A stretch of DNA of 64,000 nt from Diabrotica undecimpunctata (taxonomy: Eukaryota; Arthropoda; Insecta; Coleoptera; Chrysomelidae), in assembly GCF_040954645.1 (NCBI RefSeq), contig NC_092808.1, positions 80,439,889 to 80,503,888 of the forward strand. Direction: 5' to 3'. This document shows positions 46,379 to 56,568 of this stretch, piece after piece. The notes beneath the pieces were generated by a model that made no database searches, was not told the DNA's origin, and worked only from the letters and a program-made list of their open reading frames with translations. The position numbers were made by a program, and so were the translations under genes. How positions within the stretch are numbered: position 1 is the stretch's first letter; the number at the start of each line of letters is the position of its first letter.

Positions 46379-48080
46379 ATGGCGGAAGGTCGTGAAAAAA
46401 AGTTAAAGAGATCACGTGGCACGATTAAGGGTCAATTAACAACCTTTGAGACTTTTTTAAATAAATGTAGACTGGATAATAATCTTTTAATTGAATTGGA
46501 AAGTGGTTTAGATCGGGCAGTAGGATTATTAGATAAATTTGAAGAAGTTCAAAATGAGATAGATAATATGGCCTCAGATGAGGAATTTATAAGGAATGCT
46601 TCTGTTGAAAGAGACAAGTTCGAAAATTCTTTTTATAGAGTGATTTCATTAGCAAAAAAATATGTTACAAGATAGTCAAAGTCATTTGGTAGACATGGGA
46701 GGATCTCAGGTTGCCTCTAGTTCTAGTAATCATAGCAATCATGGGGGATTAGCCCTTCAAGCAAAACCAAGGCTGCCGGCTATCCCTATCCCCACGTATA
46801 ATGGGAATATAGATATGTGGATCGAGTTTAAAGAATTGGTACATAATAATGATGCAATCTCAAGTATTGAAAAGTTTCATTTTTTAAAACGAGCATTACA
46901 GGAGGATCCTGAAAAAATGGTAAAAATGCGTAAAATGACCACGGAAAATTATGACGTTGTTTGGCAACTGTTATGTGATCGTTATGATGATAAACCTTTG
47001 TTAGTTGGGTTTCATATAGATTCATTATTAGTATTTCGGTCATTATCAAAAGAATCTGCGACATATTTACGGGATATGTTAGATACAATAATTGAAAGTA
47101 TGTTTGCATTGGAAAAACTTAATGTTGAATCAAATTCATGGGATCCGTTCTTGGTACATTTAATGTCAAAAAAGTTAGATCAATTTTCATTCAGTAAATG
47201 GGAAGAAATTAGACCTAAAAAAGAGTTAGCAACTCTAGATCAGTTTAAAGATTTTTTAAGAAATAGAATAGATAGCTTCAAAAATATTGAGAGGATGAGA
47301 AAAGAAAAGAACACAGTTGATAGTAAAGGGAAACATTTTCAATCCAATTGGAAAAGAAAATCAAATAAAACATTAGTGGCAGTAGAAACAACTTCTTCTT
47401 GTTTCTATTGTAAAGAAAAACATTTTATTTATAACTGTCCTAGTTTTTTGAAATTAAACACTTATGGTAGATATAAACAAGCACAAAAATTGGGTTTATG
47501 TTTAAATTGTTTGCAAAAAACTAATCATGTTAGTAAAAATTGTCAATCTGGAAGCTGCAGGAAATGTGACCGGAAACATAACACACTGCTTCATTACGCT
47601 AGTGGAGATGCAAATAATGATGTCACTGGAGTAGGTTATGAGGAAGATATTGGTCAGCTTTCTGCGATACAGGTCTGCGAAGAAGGTGCCACTGCCTCTG
47701 TTAATAATGGCAATCAATCAGTAGCTGGACCATCAAATGGTATGTCATTTAGTGTCAATTCTGTCTGGTTGGAAAATGGAGCTGCGGTTCCTGGAGAGGT
47801 ATTGTTGTCAACTGCATTACTTCAAATAATTGATGGGAATGGAAAAGCTTGCACATGCAGAGCACTGTTAGATTCTGGGTCCCAACCCAATTTAATAAGT
47901 GAAGAAGTAGTAAAGCGGTTAAACTTGTGTAGGAAGTCAGTAGGACTTACTTTAGCAGGAGTTGGAAGCAAGGTCGCACAAGTCAAATATAGATGCAATG
48001 GTACAGTTGAATCGATTGGGGTTGGCTTTAGGAAAACTGTATCCTTTTTAATAGTTCCAAATTACTGGAGTAATCCCTAG
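46379..48080 (+). pseudogene. BEL gag and aspartic protease
   Basis: The start at 46379 (MAEGREKKLKRSRGTIKG) opens a coiled, charged leader to 46675, after which a one-base shift moves to the frame of 46662-48080. There: PRLPAIPIPTYNGNIDMWIE (the DUF1759-type gag start), CDRYDDKPLLV, then Cys-rich knuckles CFYCKEKHFIYNC and CLNCLQKTNHVSKNC. A retropepsin follows: CRALLDSGSQPNLIS (catalytic DSG) and LTLAGVGSK. The gene stops at 48080, before the RT frame. In BEL elements this is normally one polyprotein, so both breaks are mutations. Confidence 0.85.
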
Positions 48081-48102
48081 TCAGAGTATACCTACAACAA
48101 GG

Positions 48103-49150
48103 TTGAATATTCCGAAACACCTTCGATTGGTAGATCCAGGATTTCATAAACCTGAAAAGATTGATCTTCTCTTAGGAGTGGATATATTTTATGAATTATT
48201 GTGTGTTGGACAAATTCGATTGTGTCCAAATCTTCCATTGCTTCAGAAGACAAAGTTGGGGTGGTTGGTCAATGGAAAAATGAGTTTTATTGGAAACACA
48301 TCTAATATAACTAATTGTAATCTTAGTGTATTAGACATCAGTCAGCAGTTGGAAAAGTTTTGGCAAATAGAAGAGGTACCAGATGGACAAGAGGTGCTTT
48401 TAAAGGAAGATATAGAATGTGAGCAAATCTTTCAACAAACGACAAAGAGGGCTCCTGATGGAAAATTTGTAGTTCATATTCCACTGAAAAAATCAGTAAC
48501 AGCACTGGGTCAATCTAGGCAATCAGCATTAAATAGATTTTATAAATTGGAACAAAAATTACAAAAGAATGAAAAGTTACAAGAATTGTTTATTAAGTTC
48601 ATGCAAGACTATATTGACATGGGTCATATGTCATTATCAGATTGTTCGTTTAATACTATTTTATATTACTTTCCACATCTTGGGGTGATTAATGAAAATA
48701 GTGAGACTACACGGTTAAGAGTGGTATTTAATGGTTCAGCCACTACTGATACAGGTGTATTTTTCAATGATTTGCAATATAATGGACCAAAAGTACAAGA
48801 AGATTTGGTTTCTATATTGTTAAGATTCAGACAGCATTATGTGGTAGTTGGTGGAGATGTCGGTAAGATGTACAGGATGATTTGGGTTGTTCCTGAACAA
48901 CGGCCCTTATAAAAAAATATTTTGGAGAGCATCACCTGATGCAGACTTAAAGGAGTATACACTCAACACAGTCACATATGGAACAAAGTCAGCACCTTAC
49001 TTGGCAATAAGATGTTTGAAGGAGTTAGGAGTTCAGTGTGCAGAGAACAGACCTGAAGCTTCTCAAACAATTTTAAAAGATTTTTACGTAGATGACCTAC
49101 TTACTGGTGCTGAATCAGCAGAGGAAGGCACAAACAATTCCGAGACTTGA
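48103..49150 (+). pseudogene. BEL reverse transcriptase, truncated
   Basis: 48103-48912 begins with the protease-RT linker (LLLGVDIFYELLCVGQIRL, LGWLVNGK) and reads KRAPDGKFVVHIPLKKSV, LGVINENSETTRLRVVFNGS and GGDVGKMYRMIWV (motif A, catalytic Asp). A frameshift at about 48900 leads to WRASPDADLKEYTLNTVTYG, SAPYLAIR and FYVDDLLTGAES (catalytic YVDD). Directly after it the RT is deleted and joins the RNase H region at AQTIPRLELC; roughly 200 codons normally found between are missing. Confidence 0.85.
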
Positions 49151-51011
49151 ACTCTGTGCTGTATTGGTGTTGGTTAAATTAGTTGCAGTAGTTCAAGCAT
49201 CTCTTACAGTAAAAATTAATAATATTTTTTATTGGACAGATTCTACAGCGGTATTGGGATGGCTTAAAACTGACGTTTGTAAATTACAAGTTTTTGTCGC
49301 AAACAGGGTTAGTCAAATTTAGGCCATTGCTAAATGTGGTGAATTTAGACATGCGAGATCAGAGCACAATCCAGCAGATCTTTTATCTAGGGGTGTCTTA
49401 CCATCGAAAATTATTGGTTTACAATATTGGTGGATTGGGCCTGAATGGTTGAAATTGGAAGAGTCAGAGTGGCCAAATTTGGGTCATGAGGCACAATTGG
49501 AATTACCAGACTTGAGGTATGCAGTAGTTTCGCACATAGCTACTGAAGAAAACCCAAAGCTATTTCATTTTGAAAAATTCAGTTGTTTAAATAGGTTAAG
49601 GAGAGCTGTGACATATAGTTTTAGATATGTTAAAAAGATCAGATCAAGAAATTTTGATGTAACCAGTTCACTATCTCCTTTGGAATTTGAGCACGCTATG
49701 GATGCTTTGGTATTGGTATCACAAAAAGAAATTTTTGGAGCAGATATGATGGCACTGGAAAATGGAAAACCCTGGAAGAAAAGTCTTCTTAATTTGAATC
49801 CTTTCGTAGATAAAGCAGGATGTCTCAGGGTGGGGGGTAGATTAAACTTGGCAAATCTACCTTATTCACAAAAACATCCTCGATTATTAAGTGCTAAACA
49901 CAGGTTTACCATATTGTTATTTAAAATGGAACATAATAGGTTGCTGCATTGTGGCCCGCAGAAATTGTTAAGTACTATCAGAGAGAATTTTTGGGTATTG
50001 GGAGGACGAAACTTAGCGCGGAAAGTGTATCGCAGTTGTGTGAGATGTTTCCGATGCAAACTTATTCCTTTGGAGCAAATTATGGGAGTTTTACCAAAAG
50101 ACAGAGTAGAAGTAAATCCTCCATTTTATGTAACGGGAACGGATTATGCAGGTACTTTTCCAATGAAGACAAAACGTGGTCGTGGTTCACAAATAATTAA
50201 ATGTTATATTTGTCTTTTTGTGTGTTTTACAACTAAAGCACTTCATCTAGAGGTAGTATCAGACTTAACCAGCGAAGCCTGGATAGCATGTTTTCGAAGG
50301 TTTGTCGCACGACGTGGCAAACCACTTAAAATTTATTCAGATAATACTGAATTAAAAGAATTACAAAACTTTTTGGAACAAGAATCACAAACAATTAGTA
50401 ATACGTTAGGTAATGAGGGAATTCAATGTCAATTTATTCCGGCACGTGCTCCAAATTTTGGAGGTTTACGAGAAGCGGCCGTGAAATCATGTAAACATCA
50501 TTTACGGAGAATTTTGGTTAACTCTCCTCTTACATACGAGGAATTTAGTACTCTTCTTGCACAGGTTGAAGCGGTTCTAAACTCCCGTCCTTTGGTCCCT
50601 CTTTCCTCTAGTCCTGACGACCTTGAGGTATTAACACCTTCCCATTTCCTTATTGGACGCAAACTCACTGCAGCTCCTGATCCAAGTCTTCAAGAGATAC
50701 CAGTTAATCATCTGTCTCGTTGGCAACATGTACAGATGTTACATTAACATTTTTGGAGTAGATGGTCGAGTGAGTACTTTGCTGGATTGCAACAAAGGCA
50801 AAAATGGTTGAAGAATTCCAATAATCTTCAAACTGGACAGTTGGTTATCATCAAGGAGGACAATCTGCCTCCATCCCAGTGGCGACTAGGAAGAGTGAAG
50901 GAACTGTTCTGTGGTCCAGACGGAAATGTGCGAATGGTCTTGGTCAAAACTCAACTGGGAGAATACAAACGTTCTATTTCAAAACTTTGTTCCCTCCCAG
51001 GACAATCATAG
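49092..51011 (+). pseudogene. BEL RNase H and integrase
   Basis: IPRLELCAVLVLVKLVAVVQ and YWTDSTAVLGWL (RNase H) end in a stop at 49320. Integrase from 49449: NRLLHCGPQKLLSTIRENFW with VYRSCVRCFRCK (HHCC zinc finger), GTDYAGTFP (first Asp), KIYSDNTELKE (second Asp; the usual GTNFxGA is partly deleted) and RAPNFGGLREAAVKS (Glu present, Trp to Arg before it). Then VEAVLNSRPL, TPSHFLIGRKL. After a stop at 50745 the C-terminal module continues, TGQLVIIKEDNLPPSQWRLG, to 51011. Recently functional, now defective. Confidence 0.85.
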
Positions 51012-51130
51012 TGATTAAGTGTTCATTTTTTTTTCATATATATAAACGTTGGTTATATGACAATTTTCCATTTTTCAGTTTTTACATTTATAAGCTTTAT
51101 GTTGAAATTGTTCTTTCAATGTGGGGGGAA

Positions 51131-51410
51131 TGTTTGGGACTTTTAATTTTGTATAATCAGAGGTTTAGATCAGTCTAGCAACAATGTGTAGTTGCAACCT
51201 GTGAGACGAATGGACTCGCCCGTATAAGCAATGTACAAGGGAAGGAAGGTTGCAGTAGAAAAGAAGAGAAGTTAGAATGGCGGAATACATAGCATAGCAT
51301 TGTAAATTTGTTTTAGTTTTTAATAAAAAAGTTGGAAAAATCAGTTGGTGATTTAATGTTGGCAAAGAAAAAAAAGCCGTAAAGAAAAGTTGTAAGTCTT
51401 AGCGGCTTCA
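51131..51410 (+). repeat. BEL 3' LTR
   Basis: 280 bp, preceded by the GTGGGGGGAA polypurine tract. Confidence 0.9.
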
Positions 51411-51415
51411 GCGCG

Positions 51416-51994
51416 ATTTTTGCATTTTTTGTGATTCTCAGAAGATTGGATTATCAAGGATTACTAGAGCGTAACCTTTAAAACCTTTGGAACGAAGTTT
51501 TAGTTTTGAGTTTTAGCAACAAATGGGAGGCATTTGAAATATGTTTAAAAATACTAGATTTAAACTTTAACACAACAAATGATTTAAAACGTTTAAAGGT
51601 TATGTTCTAAATATATTAGTACGTTTTTTAAAAGAACAAAATTTCTTCAATAAACTACACCCAAAACAGTCTTCTTAAATGCATTTCCCGTAACGTGTAA
51701 TCGTTTCTAATATAAAACATTAAATTCTGCGTTTTTATTTATATTTCAAATGCCCATTATTTGTTACCACAACTCAAAATTGAAATTTTATGTCATAGGT
51801 TTTAAAGATAGATCTCTAAAAATTGAAATTTTACCACAACTGGTTAACGAAAATGATCAAAAGTTTATTGATCTTATGAGAATCGTAAAAAATGGCAAAA
51901 ATAGCGCCACGTTAATTTATTTAACATCTTAATAAAATCTGAGTTTATTTTCGGCAACACACAAAAACTGCATACGAAATCTGCACTTTTTGCT
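51416..51994. other. Interior of the long-TIR element, right side
   Basis: A 60-codon ORF at 51750-51932 is unrecognised. No transposase motif. Confidence 0.4.
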
Positions 51995-52384
51995 TTTAAA
52001 ACGCAACTCAGTTTGTATCGAGAAGACATTTGGATTAAAAGATATCGAATTTTTACCGTCCCGCTGATACAAATTTTATTGAACATTGATTTCGCGCGCG
52101 TGACTGACATGCAAAATCGACGATAGCTTTAAGCGTTGTTTCGAAGAGAACGGTTCATGCTACACAAAAAATTCTAATACACATTTTTGTTTAGAATTAT
52201 CTTAGATACACTTTTTATTTAAAATATTTTTTTCTACGGTGTACAGATTCTTGATAATTCGATTTTTTACATTTTTACCCACCTACGAGGGGGGTTTTAT
52301 GGAAAAGCCCGGAGGTAAAAGTGCTAAACTTTTTTGCAGCTGTTTTGATATCCAAAAATTAATATTCTCTGCAAAATTCAGCTT
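51995..52384 (-). repeat. Right long terminal inverted repeat
   Basis: Inverted counterpart of 44882-45240. Confidence 0.7.
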
Positions 52385-53309
52385 GTTTGTATGATTTGTA
52401 GGGGTCAACTCTCTGACGACTGGACTACTACCTAAACACAAGAATCAATTATTATAATCTAATTTGCAGGTATTTTGCTTTTTATAGGGTTTTATAAACG
52501 TGTAGTAGTATTTTAACCCCTAAGTATTAAAAAGGAAAATATTATTATTTTATAATAGAAATAAGTCACTATTAATATGTTTAATAATAATTAGTCCATT
52601 GACTCGAGTTGAAAGTACGGATTGGTGACTTATACAGTAACAGTGGCTTTGTTTTATAAACAATAACATTTAAGGTAACATTAAAAAGACACGGATATTT
52701 ATAATTTATAGGTATAAATGCGGTACATATCAGATCGTAGAAATACATATTGCTATAGAACGCCATCAATAATAATTAGTCATTGTTTTGATTCAATGCA
52801 ATCATTGCAATGATATTGCAATATCATTGATATTGCAATAGTATTTTGCAATTTAGCGTAGGTCGATGTATTGTTTATAAGTTTCGGTTGATAATGTGTA
52901 CGGAGTCAATAAACTGATGTAAAGAAATAAAATAGTGTTAAGTGGAAGTTGTGACAAATAGTTAATATACCCTAAATCATCCCTTCAATACCACATAATG
53001 ACCTTTTTATATTACAAAATATTTTAACCTCTTTTAATATCGATTGGAAGTGAAACTAGTGGAACTAGGAAGTGGAAAATCAATATAATTAAAATACAGT
53101 TACAAAGCGAAGATCGGTACATAGATATAAAGCATGACTTCTGTCGCCAATTCAAGGATATTTTAAACATTAGGTATACCATATTAACAGGTGAAAATTG
53201 TGGTAAGAAGTTGTAATATAATTTTAAGACTTTAAACACTTAGGACTATTAGCATAACAAAATACAAAAAGTGATAAATAAAAATAAGAAAGAAAATATT
53301 TTAAGAATT
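52385..53309. other. AT-rich DNA with small repeats
   Basis: AATAATTAGTC recurs at about 52586 and 52770. 52797-52850 is a dense run of TGCAAT/ATTGCA steps that can fold on itself. No gene is recognised. Confidence 0.4.
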
Positions 53310-53775
53310 CTACCAAGTCAGCTATGTATTAGATTCTCCTAAAAGTTCTCTTAATGATTTTGGAAGGTGGTGATATAATCTTTCAACTGAGTATATTGAA
53401 CAGATTAAAATATGCTTCACTGTCACTTCACATTTACAAAGAAAACACACTAGTTTCTCTTTAATTTTTAACACGTGTTTATTTGCTATAGACGTGTGTC
53501 CGAATCTGAACCGTATTAAATGTCAGGACTTAATGTTGTTACTTTAAAGGTCAGAAGTTCCAGGGAAGGACAAAATATTTTATTTTAATTTAGTGTTGCT
53601 CCTATTCCATTTGTTTTGCCAAACATCGTTCAATTTTGCTTTTCAGTTTGGTTTTAAATCTACATTTTTCCACTGATGCGGCTGTACTGGTCACTGCAGA
53701 CCTAGCTAGTCTATTTGCATTTTCGTTACAATATATTCCAACGTGTGACTGTACCTTGAGGAACTCTACTGCCAA
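53310..53775 (-). pseudogene. Jockey-like LINE tail (RNase H end)
   Basis: Reverse-strand blocks: VQSHVGIYCNENANRLARSA (from VPSHVGIxGNExADxLA), CRFKTKLKSKIERCL, GSDTRL/INTC (the RxGHTRL region), and VKHILICSIYSVERLYHHLP with the usual VKHIL..C..Y pattern. Stops between blocks. It belongs to the same broad group as the LINE at 14.4-16.3 kb. Confidence 0.65.
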
Positions 53776-54481
53776 ATTATTTTGGTATACACATTATAAA
53801 ATTAATATGCTGTAGTGTTGGATGAGAGGGATAAACCTAAAAAAATTATATCAGACAGCTTAACAAAACATTTCTCCTCTTACTTAATGAAGGAAAATCA
53901 TAGTAAACATATCAACAGAATGTAGTAACCTCCGGTAACAAATACTAGAAGAAAAAGTAAGTAGCAAGAATATATCAGTAATAATTTTGTTTTAAAGGTC
54001 ATAGATACACCAGCTACAATGGACTATTTCAAATAAATATAATGTAAAATGTTAGTATTGCTCTGAAATTATTTTTGCAGAATTACAGTTACATTTGAAG
54101 TTCCTTAATAATTTCTTTTAATATCATTAGTAATTATAATTAATAAATAAATACACAATTTATAAAACAAACATAATTAAATGTAAAATAATATTTAAAG
54201 TGTGTTGATGTAATAGGTAACAGCAAAAGTTTCTAAAAAATGAAACATTATGTAGCTCAAATAATATTTTTGCAAGATTTTGAACGTATGTTTTTCGTTT
54301 CTTATAATTTTATTTTCACCACGTTCAGAATCTATATTGTTATCTTTAATGTTAATTAGTATAGGTTCGTTATTAATATTACACATATTTTTTTTTCTAA
54401 TAAACCACTGATCCATTAATTTGTTATGTTCTCGACACTTTGCTCAGGCGACATCGTTACATTTTTGAATTGCTTATAGTG

Positions 54482-54484
<3 letters not shown>
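53776..54484. other. Unassigned AT-rich DNA
   Basis: A 73-codon ORF at 54195-54416 (-) is unrecognised. Confidence 0.35.
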
Positions 54485-54573
<89 letters not shown>

Positions 54574-54574
54574 G
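54485..54574. repeat. (TA)n tract 15
   Basis: About 90 bp ending in GTATATAG. Confidence 0.97.
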
Positions 54575-54970
54575 ATTAAATACATATGCGTGTGTCCGGT
54601 TTTAAGTCTCCTAACTTGACAAATTCCCAGAACCAAGCGGTCGGGATCACAATGGATTTGGATTCATTTATTGTATTATTAGCTTTTATGACATCATGTA
54701 CTTTGTAAAGTACCGCTTAGGTACCGCATTTAAGAATAAATCTTTGAATGTTTTCACACGTTTTCGTAAATACACAAAAATGCTCAATGCAAATTACACG
54801 TATCGCAAGAAAATTGTTTTGTCTCTTACATATTTCTTCTCAAATTTAAGAATAAGTAAAAATTTCTATCTGAATATAAAATTCGGTAGAATTTAAGGCT
54901 TTTCGGTAGATCGGTAGAAAATCGTCGAAATCGGTAGATATACCGATTTTTTTGTAGGTTTGGGAACACT
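54575..54970. other. Unassigned DNA between (TA)n and an errantivirus LTR piece
   Basis: A 66-codon ORF at 54696-54896 has no motif. Confidence 0.35.
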
Positions 54971-56071
54971 GGGTTCCGGCATCTGAAAATGGTAATTTAT
55001 AGGTTTGGTATGAAGTGTTAAATCGCTGTTGCCCATGAATATTGGCCAACAGTTCGTACAAAGTTATACTGCGTGCTCAGCGGTTTCTATGGGAATGGGA
55101 TGATGAAATCTGAAGTCGGCGAACTTAAGCTAGTATAAGGTTATTCAATTAGGTCAATTAGGTTTTCCAAAATTTTCTCATTGTTGGATATTGTAGTTTT
55201 GATAGTGAATGATTCTTTGTAAACAAGTAAAGTCTATTTGTCGTTAGATATTTGTATAGTTCCTTTTTCATGAAAAAATATTCCAATTGTGTTATTAATG
55301 GGAGTGAGGAGAATTTGGGATTGGACGATAGAAAGGAGTCCATAGAATCTGTAAAGAAAAATTATTCAAAATAAGGTTTCAGTCTGTCAAAATTTACTTT
55401 AGAGGTTTGGTTAGTTTTGGGGTTAAGGATAATTGCGGAATTTGTAAAACCTTTTTGAATTACGAAAGGTCCATTAAAAAGATTATCTGATTTTGATTTA
55501 ATTTGGGATTCTTTTACGTATCTTTGTCACCAATTTTGAAATCAGGTCTTCGTTTTGAAATATTCTCGTCAAATCTTACTTTCGCCTTTTCTTTCTCTCT
55601 TTCTGTTTTTGCTCTGGCTACTTTGTAAAAATATTCCATGCGATTATTCAGGTCTCGAATATATTTACTCATTAGTGTTTTTTGATTGTAGAGAGTTTCT
55701 GGTGGTAGGCCTGCAGTGTGCCCAAATATAAGTTCATATGGTGTAAAACCGTGGGTCTTATTTTTTGTGTTGTTATAGCATATTATTGCATAAGGAAGTA
55801 TAGTGAAGGGATGATCGTTTGAGTTCTCGGCTTGATTTGCTCTAATCATTTCTGAGAGTGTGGCATGAAATCTTACTACAGATCCATTATATTGTAGATG
55901 GTTAACACTAGAAAATGTTAGTAGTTTGATGTCGTATATTTCGCATAGATCTTTGATTATAGCATTATCGAATTCTCGACCGCAATCACAATGAATTCTT
56001 AGTGGCGAAAATATTTCCGAAAGCTTATATGATTCGATTTCTTGTTGAGTTTGGGAACGTGTCTTGGGCAT
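54971..56071 (-). pseudogene. Errantivirus-like element copy 2 (integrase and LTR fragments)
   Basis: 54971-55143 matches the inner part of the errantivirus LTR at 23.7 kb. 55143-55560 matches its env-leader and integrase-tail region (KSDNLFNGPF). 55514-56071 adds an integrase core: IHCDCGREFDNAIIKDLCEI (an Asp of the DDE set), a NGSVVRFHATLSEMIRANQA block where the usual NGxxERxH Glu is Val, and YNNTKNKTHGFTPYELIFG. The lost Glu and truncated ends show it is dead. The 440-bp env part of copy 1 is missing here. Confidence 0.75.
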
Positions 56072-56392
56072 CTTTCGAGATATTTTTAAACGAAAATAAA
56101 AAAGAAGTAGGGAGAAATATAAAATGCATCAGAAAAAAAAATTTGGTGGTGTATAAATGGCAAAAATGTATCAATATAAAAATATCAAATAATATATCAA
56201 TTAAAGTGTATCAAATATATCAAATAAAAATATATCAAGAGAAAATATACCAAAAATATAGCAAGTAAAAAAATATGTCAATAAAATATCAGTATGAAAT
56301 AGTATGAAAGAAATATGTTTATATCAATAATTTCAAATATTAGATAGTCAACTTGTATTTTTTTGTGTGTCTTGATTAATTGACTTGCAGTT
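56072..56392. other. AT-rich quasi-repeats
   Basis: Short ATATCAAATA-type units recur between 56170 and 56300. No gene. Confidence 0.4.
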
Positions 56393-56426
56393 GTTTATTG
56401 ATGTTAGTTTACTAACATCAATAAAC
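56393..56426. repeat. Perfect 15-bp-arm hairpin
   Basis: GTTTATTGATGTTAG, TTTA loop, CTAACATCAATAAAC. Confidence 0.9.
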
Positions 56427-56480
56427 TTTTTTTATGAACCTTAGCCCAAAAGATTTTTTTTTATGAACCTTAGCCCAAGA
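56427..56480. repeat. Tandem duplication of a 23-bp unit
   Basis: TTTATGAACCTTAGCCCAA occurs twice, directly after the hairpin and before (TA)n. Confidence 0.9.
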
Positions 56481-56489
56481 AAATCCACT

Positions 56490-56493
<4 letters not shown>

Positions 56494-56565
<72 letters not shown>
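56494..56565. repeat. (TA)n tract 16
   Basis: About 72 bp that cuts off the 3' end of LINE copy B. Confidence 0.97.

Positions 56566-56568
<3 letters not shown>

Larger units (their letters stand above)
45356..51410 (+). mobile_element. BEL/Pao LTR retrotransposon
   Basis: LTRs 45356-45640 and 51131-51410 begin TGTTTGGGAC and end CGGCTTCA. The 5-bp duplication GCGCG (45351-45355, 51411-51415) is perfect. The polypurine tract GTGGGGGGAA abuts the 3' LTR. The order gag, protease, RT, RNase H, integrase is BEL-like. The LTRs differ at about a dozen sites plus a 5-bp indel (about 96% identity), so the insertion is moderately recent, but the ORF is broken in several places and has a large RT deletion near 49127. 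Confidence 0.9.
44882..52384. mobile_element. Long-TIR element split by a BEL retrotransposon
   Basis: 44882-45240 and 51995-52384 are inverted copies (about 80% alike by eye), sharing AAGCTGAATTTTGC at the tips, GAATCTGTACACCGTAGAAA, and CAATAAAATTTGTATCAGC towards the inside. Removing the nested BEL and one GCGCG leaves about 1.44 kb with no transposase, so it is non-autonomous. Superfamily and target duplication are unresolved. Confidence 0.65.
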
